DNA of 64,000 nt from Conus ventricosus (GCA_018398815.1 CM031600.1:53776236-53840235), one strand, 5' to 3'. Shown: positions 12,268-22,837, numbered from the stretch's first letter. Numbers and translations are program-made. The notes: generated by a model not told the origin, from the letters alone.

Positions 12268-12490
12268 TAACCTACCAGAAACAAGTAATACATGGGCGGT
12301 GATAGGGAAGCCGGACTACAAGACTTTCCACTCTCTCCCCAGTTCTGTTCAGCCCCGCCACCTCTCACTTCCTGTAATGAGTTGTAGCTGTATTTCCCCA
12401 TTTCCAAGCCTTTCTTTCACTTGCTACTGGATCGAATAAGAAAAGATACTCCCAAGATTCACTGAAAATGAAAGGGAATGATGAGTCCAT
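11011..12490. other. Non-coding sequence with CA microsatellites
   Basis: (AC)n runs occur at 11366-11417 and 11831-11862, a poly-C run at 11803-11822, and (TG)n at 12187-12200 and 12236-12266. At 12117-12141 there is a tRNA-like 5' half (GTTGCCGAGCGGTTAAGGC) with no matching 3' half, probably a truncated SINE head. No gene recognised. Confidence 0.55.
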
Positions 12491-12535
12491 CGGCGCCATT
12501 TAAATCACGACTAGAAATCCCTGCACAACAGAACA

Positions 12536-13157
12536 ATGATAGTTCGAGTCACACCTGAGAGAAAGAAAAGTCTAAAAGAAACCTGTGCAAACCTTCTGTA
12601 CAGTCTATTCCAGTTAGAGGTTGCTCAGGCAAAAGGAAAAACTATTGCCAGCTTTGCAGCAGTCAAATTTGGGGCTCTTCATTATCGAGATCTAGAAACA
12701 ACCAAAATTCAGGTTTTAAAAAGAAGCTGTGGCATTTTGACCAAAACATAACATTGTATTTCAACAGCAAAGCTGAACTGAATTGGTGGATTGCTAATGC
12801 AGACCAGGCATACAATGACATCAGCACCGGTGAACCTGATATTGTAGTCACATCTGATTCAGGCCTTACTGGTTGGGGTTGTGAATGTCTGTCACAGAGA
12901 AATTCTGTGACATAAATATCCTGGAACTGAAAGCTGCTAACAAGAGAAATGGAAAGAAAAACGTCAGACTTATGAGTTATAACATGACTTGAGTGCCTCG
13001 CATTCAGCACATGAGTGCAAGCCATTCAGATTCTTGCAATTCGTTGACCTTTGAACTATGGTCATGGTGCATCAACAGTAACATTTGGCTTAGTGCAGCT
13101 TATATACCAGGTAAGTTAAATATAACTGCTGATCATGAATCCAGCCGTACTAACATG
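12536..13157 (+). pseudogene. DIRS-like RT end and RNase H, first part
   Basis: The frame from 12536 contains ASFAAVKFGALHYRDLET, the segment at the end of DIRS-type reverse transcriptases. After a break comes WWIANADQAYNDIS and then VVTSDSGLTGWGCEC, the opening of DIRS RNase H with its SDSGLTGWG catalytic strand. Next are DINILELKAA, the second RNase H signature, and WLSAAYIPGKLNITADHES, the third. The segment stops at the 35-bp sequence duplicated again at 13999. Several frame changes separate the pieces. Confidence 0.85.
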
Positions 13158-14033
13158 TCCGCGGGCAGGGGTGGTTGGGTCTGTGGGGTGTGCTCGGCAG
13201 CTGGAGGGTGGTGTTTTTCGCCGGTGGGCTCTGCAGTCATGAAATACGGGCTGGTACACCCATGGGGATGCTACTTTAAGGCTGTTATGAGCTGCATCCT
13301 GTAGTCTAATTTACCTCTGTTCAGGAGCAGTTATGTCCCTTGATATCTTAATGGAGTGTCCTGCGCGTGCCTGTACCCATCGTCAACACAGCGCAGGCCT
13401 CCAAGGGTGGTACAGGACTGCTCTAAGGGCAGGTGAAGACAGTGCTTCTCTGGGTCCTCCCCAGCACCTTCGGGTGTTTCTTTTTCTTCTTTGCCTTAAC
13501 TAGGCTGACCCTGGAGAAAGGTCCAGTGACGGTGAGGAAAGACCCACTGACCACAGGGAAAGTCCTGTTGACAGTGGGAAAGACTACAACTTTGGATTCT
13601 CTCTTGAGGGCACATAAGACCGTATGGCGAAAGCTTGGCTGTGTCTGGAGTGGCACTGTCTTCATCTGTCCGCGGGCAGGGTGGTTGGGTCTGTGGGGTG
13701 TGCTCGGCAGCTGGAGGGTGGTGTTTTTCGCCGGTGGGCTCTGCAGTCATGAAATACGGGCTGGTACACCCATGGGATGCTACTTTAAGGCTCTTATGAG
13801 CTGCATCCTGTAGTCTAATTTACCTCTGTTCAGGAGCAGTTATGTCCCTTGATATCTTAATGGAGTGTCCTGCGCGTGCCTGTACCCATCGTCAACACAG
13901 CGCAGGCCTCCAAGGGTGGTACAGGACTGCTCTAAGGGCAGGTGAAGACAGTGCTTCTCTGGGTCCTCCCCAGCACCTTCGGGTGTTTCTTTTTCTTCTA
14001 ACTGCTGATCATGAATCCAGCCGTACTAACATG
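13123..14033 (+). mobile_element. LTR-like or TRIM-like insertion with 35-bp target duplication
   Basis: A 35-bp DIRS coding segment occurs at 13123-13157 and again at 13999-14033. Between the two copies lie near-identical direct repeats of about 334 bp (13156-13490 and 13667-13999, each starting TGTCCGCGGG) around a 176-bp unique core (13491-13666). The arrangement resembles a miniature terminal-repeat retrotransposon, but the repeats do not end in CA and the target duplication is far longer than the usual 4-6 bp. A related single copy of the 334-bp repeat lies at about 38880-39305, so it is a dispersed family. Confidence 0.7.
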
Positions 14034-14495
14034 GATGCAGAATGGAAGCTTGCCAGCAGCTGCCTCAGAGAAGCTTTCCAAGGCTGAACGTTTTTCCTTT
14101 CTGTTGACTTGTTTGCTTCAAGGCTAAACAAGCAGGTGGAGAAGTATGTATCATACAAGCCTGACCCGGCAGCTTTTGTTGTTGATGCTTTCAATGTTTC
14201 CTGGGAAAACATGACTGTGTACAAGTTTTCTCCTTTCAGTGTGGTGACACGAGTTCTTTGGAAAATTCAGCAGGACAACGCCACAGGTGTGCTAGTAGTG
14301 CCGGACTGGCCAACACAGGCATGGTACCCAGCTCTTCAACGGCTGGTGCCGGCCCCGCCCGTGCGGCTTCCTTGCAGGACCAGGCTTCCACATCTCTCCA
14401 GCCAGCCAGAGGCAGTGCATACCCATATTCAGCCAAGACGCCTGAACCTGCTAGTTTGCAGGATCTGTGGCAAGTCTACCAGCAGGCCGGAATGA
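14000..14495 (+). pseudogene. DIRS-like post-RNase H linker domain
   Basis: After the duplicated 35 bp the DIRS frame resumes with NMDAEWKLASSCLREAF, then, after a frame change, LFASRLNKQVEKYVSYKPDP, AVDAFN-like VDAFNVSWENM, VVTRVLWKIQQDNATGVLVV and PDWPTQAWYPALQRLV. These blocks are hallmarks of the DIRS polymerase C-terminus. The frame ends at 14495. Confidence 0.85.
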
Positions 14496-14810
14496 CTCGT
14501 AGCACCCATCTACATCAAATGCATATGACAGTTACATTAGAAAATGTCTGAGTATATGGCTAAGACTCTCATAACACTTCCCTGACATACGCATGTAGCA
14601 AACTTTCTTGCCGAGCTGTACAGTGCATAAGCAAGCCACAACACAATAAATGTAGCCAGAAGTGCTGTTTCTGCTTGTCTAGGGCTCCAAGGGTGAGGCT
14701 GCCATCCAGTTGTTTGTCGTGTAGTTAGGGGAGGCATTTGAAAACAGGCCATCGCTTTCGAAATATCCGGAAGTTTGGGATGTTGATGTAGTTCAGTATC
14801 TAACAATCTC

Positions 14811-15330
14811 AGATTCTTCAGAGAAATTAGACCTCAAATACCTCACACTGAGACTGGTAATGTTGTTGTTGTCGTTGTTGTCGTACCCTGGCTAAAAGAC
14901 TCCAGGGATCATCCAAACAGCCGAAGTACTTGAACACTATGGTACAAATGCATCAGCTGGGGATGAGAACATTACGTGTGTGACCGTTTTTGATTACCCC
15001 GCCACATGGGCAGCCACACTCCGACTTCGGGGGATTTTAGAGACTGATAATGTTATGCTAGGAGCTTGTCATAACTGAAGACAATCCCCGCATAACTATG
15101 CAGAGCATAACAACATTTTGATGTAGCCTTGGTGTTCTAGCCTATGTCAATTAGCCTGACACAGCCTTAAGCCAAGGCAGAGACTGGTAATGATTTGAGC
15201 TTTAGTGTCAGGTCAGAGAGGCCAAACTCTCCTTGCTTTGACTATTGACGATGTTACAAGTAGTGATGGAAGTTGTAGAATAACTCCAGTTCAATTCTCA
15301 AACAGTCAAAGCCAGGAAAACATTTAAAGC
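14811..15330 (+). pseudogene. DIRS-like tyrosine recombinase, N-terminal part
   Basis: LKYLTLRLVM at 14831-14862 is interrupted by a SINE and resumes at 15180 with RLVM, then ALVSGQRGQTLLALTIDD, which holds the conserved G-Q-R of the first catalytic arginine. SILKQSKPGKHLKPLEV and FPNQKLS follow. Stops occur, including one just before ALVSG. Confidence 0.8.
14863..15179 (-). mobile_element. SINE-like insertion in DIRS recombinase
   Basis: The 13-bp direct repeat GAGACTGGTAATG at 14850-14862 and 15180-15192 bounds a 317-bp element. On the minus strand it ends in a CAA/CGA-rich tail. Removing it restores the DIRS reading. No tRNA promoter boxes were clear, so the class is inferred from size, tail and target duplication. 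Confidence 0.82.
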
Positions 15331-15805
15331 CATTGGAAGTGATGTGTTTTCCAAACCAAAAACTGTCATTGTATACTCAACAAACATACTACGGTATTGC
15401 ACACCAGCCTTTTCTGGGATTGCATTCTTCTTAAAACTGAAAAGGCAGAGGAGTCAAATTACCACTTTCCGCGGTCACTGAGGAGAAACAACCAAGTTTC
15501 AAAATATCGGTATATGACCAGGAGTTATATGTTAGTGAGTTTACCTCCCTATTGGAGAATGTCTCCCCCTTGGAGAATATAAGCTTGCTGAAGGCTCATT
15601 TTGAGAAGCATTTATTTTGTTTTTCCCCATTCACCCACTCAAGCACATACTGTTAGTTAGGCAGAATCATCTACTGCTGCAAATATGAATGCGTATCTCC
15701 CCCTATTTCTTCAATCTAAGACATAGGAGCAAGCTTTGTTTATAATTCAATATTTCTTGCAGTCATTGCAACACCAAGCTGCTCTGTTTACTATTTCTGT
15801 TTTGG

Positions 15806-16028
15806 TGTAAACAACTGCAGGCATAAATGGAAATCGTTGTTTGTGAATACACCCAAAACAAAAACCTGAAAACCTCAAAAAACACGTGCAGCCAACCCGC
15901 ACGTGCAAACAACCGCAAACGGGAGCCCACGCGCCATATAACACCGGCGGTGGGCAAACCAAAATCATCCTGACGACAGCGATACGCTCGAAACAAATTT
16001 GTAGATTACTCCTTTCAAAACCTTATTT

Positions 16029-16030
<2 letters not shown>
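15806..16030 (+). mobile_element. Penelope-like 3' end, third copy
   Basis: The plus strand encodes NNCRHKWKSL, the last residues of the PLE endonuclease, followed by a 3' region that parallels the copy at 10720-11010, including a hammerhead motif. It ends at an (AC)n run at 16031-16060. Divergence from the 10-kb pair is considerable, so this is a separate, shorter insertion. Confidence 0.78.
15967..16006 (+). ncRNA. Hammerhead ribozyme motif in third PLE copy
   Basis: ATC precedes CTGACGA at 15970-15976. Stem II is AGCG-ATA-CGCT with a C-C mismatch at its base. GAAA is at 15990-15993, stem III is CAAATTTG, TA is at 16002-16003, and GAT closes stem I. Core residues are complete, but the stem II closing mismatch may weaken activity. 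Confidence 0.62.
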
Positions 16031-16067
<37 letters not shown>

Positions 16068-16314
16068 ATTATAAACAAAATTACAATAAACTAATATATT
16101 CCAAGGATAAATTACAATAAACAAATAAATTCCAAGGATAAGTACCGAGCACCATTCCAGCAACTTACAGAGCAGCTTCGTGTTGCAATGACTGCACACA
16201 CACACAGGAATATTTGAAGAGAACACAGACAGGACAAGGGAAAGAACTGTTCGTTTTCTACGTAAGTGTTCACTTCCTACGTAAAACAAAATATAAAAAA
16301 AAAATGGACATGTC

Positions 16315-16569
16315 TTGAGAAAGACTTTCCCCAAATGGTCACAGACAGTGCTGGAGTTATCTGGAGTGGATGTTTCAAAGTTTTCAGCGCATAGAACTAG
16401 CGAAACAAGTATAGGAGCAGCTTTTAGTGGGCATGTGTCTATTGACTCAAGTGTGGTAGCTGCTGGTCGGTCAAGAGAAAGTAATTCTAGCAGGTTTTAC
16501 TGCAAGTCTGTTGAGACAAACAAAAGCTTCAGCCAGTCCAATATGAACAAGTTGGTAAATAGAATGTAA
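16315..16569 (+). pseudogene. DIRS-like tyrosine recombinase C-terminus
   Basis: An 84-codon frame ending in TAA reads VLELSGVDVSKFSAHRTSET, AAFSGHVSID and VVAAGRSRESNSSRFYCKSV. This matches the DIRS recombinase end: FSAH followed by an arginine is the H-x-x-R catalytic box, and the FY near the end carries the nucleophilic tyrosine (RFY). It is separated from the rest of the recombinase by the PLE insertion. Confidence 0.85.
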
Positions 16570-16779
16570 TGCAATCATTCAGACAGCCTGTGGCCACATT
16601 TCAAGAGTGGAAAATGTGGGAGTGCACAGCTTGCTAAGCTGTCAATAAAATGTTGGAAACTCACTCTGCAGTCTGTGTAGTTGCTGCCTTGATCTCATCC
16701 TCTAAGTTCTCACGTGAATGTGGATGAACCAATCGCTATGCGAGAAATAATCATGCAATCAAACAAGACCTACCTCTAT

Positions 16780-16991
16780 GTTGTAATTTAATTGAGATTA
16801 TTTAGAGTATAGTGCTGGGAAGGAGCATTCACGTGCCCTCCCATCACAGCACTAATACTTATCACTTCCACCCTTTATTAGTTTGTACTCTCCAACCACG
16901 TCTAAAAACCTGGCGATGTTCCCGCGTTCGACTTCGCATGTGAATGGTCTTTCTCATCACTATACTCAATAATCTCCAATAAATTACAACG
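16780..16991. repeat. Inverted repeat at 3' end of DIRS-like element
   Basis: 16780-16836 and the reverse complement of 16936-16991 share roughly 80 percent identity over about 57 bp, around a spacer of about 100 bp. Its position just past the recombinase fits the inverted terminal or internal complementary region of DIRS elements. Confidence 0.6.
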
Positions 16992-17066
16992 TACGGGCAA
17001 ATCTTTTTTAAATTTTATGATTTCACTCCACGTTTGCTCGCGTATGCGCTCACATGCACACACACA

Positions 17067-17069
<3 letters not shown>

Positions 17070-17113
<44 letters not shown>

Positions 17114-17135
17114 CTCTCTCTCTCTTCTGTCTGTC

Positions 17136-17170
<35 letters not shown>

Positions 17171-17390
17171 CTCTCCTCTCTCTCTCTCTCTCTTATAGTA
17201 TATGGATAGTAAATTACACAACACGCAGAACACACGTTCACGTGCACTCTTTTTCTTCTTAAATTACAGGGATGATTTAACAGCATTACAAAGCTCATCT
17301 TACGGCAGGTGTGTGTGTGTGTGTTTGTGTGTGTCTGTGCGTGCGTGCGTGCGTGGTGTGCGTGCGTGCGTTTGGTGTGTGTGTGTGTGT

Positions 17391-17424
<34 letters not shown>
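17070..17424. repeat. (CT)n and (TG)n microsatellites
   Basis: A CT-rich run covers 17070-17192 and a TG/GCGT-rich run covers 17308-17424. Confidence 0.95.
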
Positions 17425-17426
<2 letters not shown>

Positions 17427-17439
17427 GAAGACTAGTTCG

Positions 17440-17966
17440 CAGCCACTCAGACGCCAATCAACGTCTCCCTCTTTACCATCAGATTCACGACGGTGGACGC
17501 AAACTCATCATCTGTGTCTCGCCATTTGCCGAAAGGAGGCAGGACTTTGCGGGCACCCAATCCTTTCTATGGAAACATATAGCGTCCAAAGGCGATATGA
17601 TCCTCTAGGGGAAATCACGAAAAAGAGGGAAACAGATACAATCCTGAGGATCACAGCTATTTTCAAGGGATCACAGCTGTGTCCCGTTTTTCTGAGGATA
17701 TCATTTACCCTGTGGAACATAGCTATTCCCTGTTTTCCTTATGATAATAACTGTTATCGTCGGTTTCTTGAGGAAAACGGTATTATTACGGGGAAAATAT
17801 ATAAACGGGGAAAAACAATTATGATTGCACTTTACTATGACAAGCACGACTGTGATTGGCAAAAAGGTGGAAACATGTTGATCCAGAGGATCAGCTGTTT
17901 TTCCTATTTGAAGGATAACAGCCGTTTTCCCCTGGGAAAACAGCTATTATCTCTTGTGACGCAAAT
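17440..17966. other. Unclassified sequence with repeated aaaacagct-like motifs
   Basis: Variants of a GGATCACAGCT and GGGAAAACAGCTATT motif recur in both orientations. This may be a degenerate tandem or foldback repeat, or the promoter-proximal region of the candidate exon at 17967. No protein similarity seen. Confidence 0.3.
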
Positions 17967-18122
17967 ATGTCTCCATACTTCATCCTTCTTGTTCTCTTTT
18001 TTATGGCTTTTGCCTCGACAGGCGTGGCGCGTCAGCGTGGTCAAATACATCAGCAAAAGCAGCAGCAGCAGAAGGTGTTTGAGGAGATAGACCGAACTGT
18101 TGAAGCTTTTGACGCCCGAAAG
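17967..18122 (+). CDS. Candidate first coding exon with signal peptide, unknown gene
   Basis: ATG is followed by 52 codons and a consensus donor (AAG then gtaagg), leaving phase 0. Residues 4-20 form a hydrophobic segment (YFILLVLFFMAFASTGVA), which looks like a secretion signal or membrane anchor. A glutamine-rich stretch and a charged helix-like segment (KVFEEIDRTVEAFDARK) follow. I do not recognise the family. No clear second exon was paired with it; 25526-25636 is the only other splice-bounded candidate in contig A, and its reading frame is broken. Length, signal and donor suggest a real exon, but chance cannot be excluded. Confidence 0.4.
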
Positions 18123-18900
18123 GTAAGGCCGTTCTGGGGGGGTACAGTTAAAAAAAAATTTTTTGAAGATAAAAAAAAAATCTTGCTATGTCAACAGTAA
18201 ATGACAAACAAGGAAAGCAACTTTTGTTGCCATGATTTCAGCATGCACAGGACTCTAAACGAACTATTTCCGCTTACTGTGTCTTTATACGAAGCGCACA
18301 ACTTCGGAAGTTTTCGCATTTTTTCTGGGCGCTTATTGTCTGCCAATGTGCTTGTTGAATCGGTAGCGCAAGCTATATCTATTTGCAATTGTGTGTTTAT
18401 GTTTAGCGATGGCAGTAGCAATTGCAAGTTACATTCCTCGTTCATCATTGACTTGTTCGCATACCCGTTCGCTGTCGCGTCTCTTCGTCGTATTAAGACC
18501 AACACGTAGAATCTCAAGTGGCGTAGTCGGACCGAGTTGTGGGCATTGGAGGAATCAGACTGCATGATTTACAGAAATGAAGTTATAAAGGCATCACGAG
18601 CGATTTATTTTTAAAACCGTATTCAAAACGGTTGGAACCACTAAAGAGTAAAATGCATTCACACTTGTTGGATAGGAGAGCGCGGAGGCTCTCTTTACAG
18701 CGAGATGACCCTGAAATTATGTGCGGAATGCCGGGCAGCGAAGTCAATTGCTCTTTAATTCGGAAACGGTCATGTCACCGTTGTTATTCGTTGTTGGATG
18801 CGAAAAAGGTGGCGATAATGTGACAGTTTGTAGGATCCAAGTTTGCAAAGGTGAAAGGTGGTTTCAGTTTCTTTGATTGGATTGGTCTGCCTGAACTTGA
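18123..18900. other. Non-coding sequence, putative intron
   Basis: No repeat or second exon was recognised after the candidate donor at 18123. Confidence 0.35.
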
Positions 18901-18905
18901 ACAAG

Positions 18906-19600
18906 ATGCAAAGCATCCCAGTTTATCCTGAATACGCGTGAGATATTCCATAAAGAGGAAAAACCGTCTTGGGCTGGTGTAACCGTTAGTAATGGCTATT
19001 CTGGTAAACATCGTGCATCATCTGTGACTTATAATGAACATACTTACAAATTTTCAGACAGATCGGCCAAGAACTTTGTGAGATTTTCCATCAAGAAGAA
19101 AACCATTATGGGCCGTTAGTAAAAGCTATATCGGTAAGCTTAAACATCGGGCATCATCCGTGACCCATAATGAACATATGAGATATTCCACGAAGAAGAA
19201 AAACCGTTAGGGGCCGTTATAGCCGTTAGTAACGTTAGTAACGGCTATAACGGCTATAACGGTAAAATAAAACATCGGGCATCATCTGTGAATCATAATG
19301 AACATACCTACAAATTTTCAGAAAGATCGGCCCCGTACTTTCTGATATATTCCGTGAAAATGAAAAACCGTTATGGATCGTTGTAGCCATTAGTAACGAT
19401 TATAACGGTAACGTAAAACGTCGGGCATGGTCCGTGAAACATAATGAACATACCTACACATTTTCAGAAAGATCGACCAAGTACTTTCTGAGATATTCCA
19501 TAAAGAAGAAAAACCGTTACAGGCCGTTGCAGCCGTTAGTAATTTGTAGGTATGTTCATTATAGGTCACGGATGATGCTGTTTAGCAGAACCAGCGAAAC
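18906..19600. repeat. Degenerate tandem array, units about 100-150 bp
   Basis: Units contain GAGATATTCCATAAAGA, an AAAACCGTT / AGCCGTTAGTAA block, and CATC-GGGCATCATCCGTGA followed by ATAATGAACATACCTACAAA. Around five units are in direct orientation. At about 19548 the last block flips, so the array ends in an inverted unit. A single unit reappears at 63200-63326 in contig C. Confidence 0.8.
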
Positions 19601-20001
19601 GAATCCTCATGGGCTCTTCATTGCAGGCCCTTCCAACCATTCCCACGTACGTCCTAGTGTGAAAGGAACTCGAGTGTTTCGCCATCATCCCTCCACCCCC
19701 ACCCCACCCTCTACTAGATCTTCAGAGATGGTCGGGATACTAGCCTTTTAGATGAAAGAAAAGGGAAGATGGGAATCCAGTATGCAATGTATATGAACAA
19801 AAACTGCCCAAAGTTTGAAAAAAAAAAACAACTGGGCTGTAGAACACATGCCCGTTTGACAGAATCAGAGAAAACAACCGCACAAATGAATTGAACAAAA
19901 CTACAGCTAGCACACTATAACTTTCTCTCTCCCCACAATAGGGCTGGAAGACGAGAGGTGGGTTTGAGATGGGTCTCTAGTCCCTGTGCCCCTCTCCCTT
20001 T

Positions 20002-20273
20002 CGGTTACTTCCCATTTGGTCTACTCCCATTTCGCCTACACAGAAATGTGTGAGCACGACTTGGCCTAACGGCCTTCGTTCATTCGTCCTTCGTCCTCTC
20101 TCGGGCTTCGCCCTGCTCTAATCTAAAGACCATCGATTCTGCTTTGGAGTAGACTGGGACACTGGTTACGCCAGGGGGAGCCTTGCAGTATGGTCAGTAT
20201 GGAAATAGACGAAATGGGAGTAGTAGACGAAATGGGAGTAGACCAAATGGGAGTAGACCAAATGGGAAGTCAC
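20002..20273. mobile_element. 272-bp foldback/MITE with 8-bp TSD
   Basis: The 8-bp repeat CTCCCTTT flanks it (19994-20001 and 20274-20281). The ends are inverted repeats built from ACTTCCCATTTGGTCTACTC modules, with extra internal module copies at the right end. The inverted copy in contig C has a single CTCCCTTT (61810-61817) and no element, which is a clean empty site. An 8-bp duplication suggests hAT-type mobilisation. Confidence 0.85.
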
Positions 20274-20330
20274 CTCCCTTTCATTCCCATTCCCGCCCCC
20301 GTAGTATGAATGCTACATACCTGCGCGCGT

Positions 20331-20331
<1 letters not shown>

Positions 20332-20380
<49 letters not shown>

Positions 20381-20405
20381 ACGCGCGTGCGCGCGAGCAT
20401 ATGTT

Positions 20406-20486
<81 letters not shown>
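20332..20486. repeat. (AC)n and (GA)n microsatellites
   Basis: (AC)n at 20332-20375 is followed by (GA)n at 20409-20486, with a (CAC)n patch at 20631-20662. Contig C has the complementary, shorter arrays. Confidence 0.95.
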
Positions 20487-20488
<2 letters not shown>

Positions 20489-21369
20489 TCAAAAGTACAC
20501 ACTCATGAATACATGCGCTCTCGAATGTGCATCCACATATGAAAACAAGGCACACACAAAAACACGCTTACATCACAGTCTATGTCTTTCGATGGAACAT
20601 CCAGCTCTACATATGAACTCCTTACTTTCACACCACCACCACCACCATCACCACCACCACCATCAGCATTATCAACGTCATCATCTATTTCATTCTATGG
20701 AACATGCAGCTCTATCTACAAAACCCATTTTTTCACCATCCCCTTATCATAGTGTGGTATGGACAAAAAGATAACTCACAATGTTACCTCTTGCTTTAAC
20801 TATTCGGGAACCGACCCCCACCCCTAAAGCCCTCGACCCTCCCCCCTCCCCCTTCCATTCCTCAGATCTTCAAATCCTGAATATTAGGTTGATGACATGG
20901 GTTTGCACGGCAACGCAGTAACTAAGAATTTTTTAAAAAAAAAAAGAGAAAAAAAGGTTAGTCTCAATCCAAGATCAGAACAATTCGGCTTGGATGCATC
21001 CCATAGATATGCACTTGGATATGCCAGCTATTGCTGCTGTGTGGGGACAACAATAATGATTCCAAGCATTTTTTCTCTTTGACCCTACTCTCTGGTTTCA
21101 CAACAGTTGTCTTGTTTGTATCGAAGATCAGGTGCATTTTGAACGGAATGGTGCGGAATGAGAAATAAACATTGTTTTAACTTTGAGTTTGTATTTGATC
21201 TCTTCCCTTTTCATTTAAAACATTAACATACGTGTACATGATATGAAAACAGGTACGTGATTCGTCCAGTTTGGTTAACTTCCTCTGTGGTTGAGACGTA
21301 GAGTCGGCGATATATACCCGCTGCAGCCCCAACGTATCACTTATACTTTAGAGCAGCCTCTAGCTAAGT

Positions 21370-21637
21370 TTTTCGAGGATGGTTTACTGACTGACCCCCT
21401 TTCTCGGCAAGCGAACATTTTTCTCGGAAACGGAGAACAGGAATATCAAACATGGGCTGTTGTTATTTGAAGAAAAAAAACGCAACTTGATCTTAATTAC
21501 CATCTTTTTCGAGGGTGGTTTACTGACTGAGCCCCCTTTCTCGGCAACCGAACATTTTTCTTGGAAACGGAGAAAGGGAATACCCAGCAGGGGCTGTGGA
21601 CGTTATTTTAAGAAATGACGTAACTTGATCTTAATTA
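21370..21637. repeat. 136-bp tandem duplication
   Basis: Two units start at CGAGGATGG (21374) and CGAGGGTGG (21510). Each carries TTTCTCGGCAA and ends CTTGATCTTAATTA. The second unit is cut by the MITE insertion at 21638. Both units are also present in contig C. Confidence 0.85.
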
Positions 21638-22649
21638 TGCTAGGTTCACACTATGGAAACTGTGGGAAACTCTGGCAGTCTGCGCGTTAAAGAAACTGCT
21701 TTGGAAACCGTCTATAAATAAATGTGACTGGAGTTTCTGTCGACAATGTGAACGCTCGACGAAATTATACAGAAACTGCGAAGCTCCTCCCCTTTTGCGT
21801 TTTGCACGGACTTCCCTGCTATTTTCGCCTTTCTTTTTTTTTGGGGGGGTCAATTTCAGTCAGTCTCGTGTACAAAAACTTTGTTGCCTACCTGTTCACA
21901 CTTTGGAAACGATATGGAAACTCGGTAGCGTCAGTGTCCTAGTTTCTTCTCGGCCTGTATTTCCAAACAACTTTTGCAGACTGAGATGGCAGGAAACAGG
22001 CTTGGCAAATCTATCGGGAATATCCGATAGAGGTAATGCAGTTTGTTGAAGGGGGTTATGCTAGGTTCACACTATGGAAACTGTGGGAAACTCTGGCAGT
22101 CTGCGCGTTAAAGAAACTGCTTTGGAAACCGTCTATAAATAAATGTGACTGGAGTTTCTGTCGACAGTGTGAACGCTCGACGAAATTATACAGAAACTGC
22201 GAAGCGTACCGCACACTGCGTTTTGCACGGACTTCCCTGCTATTTTCGCCTTTCTTTTTTTGGGGGGTCAATTTCAGTCAGTCTCGTGCACAAAAACTTT
22301 GTTGCCTTCCTGTTCACACTTTGGAAACGATATGGAAACTCGGTAGCGTCAGTGTCCTAGTTTCTTCTCGGCCTGTATTTCCAAACAACTTTTGCAGACT
22401 GAGATGGAAGGAAACAGGCTTGGCAAATCTATCGGGAATATCCGATAGAGGTAATGCAGTTTGCTGAAGGGGGTAATGTGAGTTTTCTCTGTGCAGATTT
22501 CGGTTACCCGACAAGAAACTGGGGCTGTTTCCAGGCCGGTTTCCATAGTGTGAACTAAGCATAAGTGAGTTTTCTCTGTGCAGATTTCGGTTACCCGACA
22601 AGAAATTGGAGCCGTTTTCCAGGCCGGTTTCCATAGTGTGAACTAAGCA
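21638..22649. mobile_element. Harbinger-like MITE, internally duplicated, TSD TTA
   Basis: Terminal inverted repeats of about 24 bp (TGCTAGGTTCACACTATGG at the left; the right end reads as its near reverse complement) are flanked by TTA at 21635-21637 and 22650-22652. An internal unit of about 420 bp is tandemly duplicated (21638-22060 and 22061-22470), and the right end is duplicated too (22470-22562 and 22563-22649). Contig C has the empty site with a single TTA/TAA (60469-60471). A 3-bp TTA duplication is characteristic of PIF/Harbinger elements. Confidence 0.88.
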
Positions 22650-22800
22650 TTACCATCCGGCCGATTCGCTGTACGTTTACCTGTGGAAGACCCAGGACCT
22701 TTTTATAGAGGGTAGGGAAAGAGGGAAGGATATGTGTACGAGAGAATATTAGTGCCGTATGTTTGAGTGCGTACATGTGTGTGTGCGCGAGCGCGCGAGC

Positions 22801-22837
<37 letters not shown>

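Larger units (their letters stand above)
12500..17000 (+). mobile_element. Decayed DIRS-like retrotransposon with nested insertions
   Basis: Ordered plus-strand fragments of a tyrosine-recombinase retrotransposon: end of reverse transcriptase (about 12540-12720), RNase H (about 12770-13157 plus 14000-14095), a linker domain (14095-14490) and tyrosine recombinase (14811-14862, 15180-15330 and 16315-16490). Three later insertions split it: a repeat-flanked block (13158-14033), a SINE (14863-15179) and a Penelope-like 3' end with microsatellite (about 15806-16060). Inverted repeats of about 57 bp at 16780-16836 and 16936-16991 may be the terminal complementary region. The 5' part of the reverse transcriptase is missing and stops and frameshifts are frequent, so the copy is dead. 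Confidence 0.85.
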
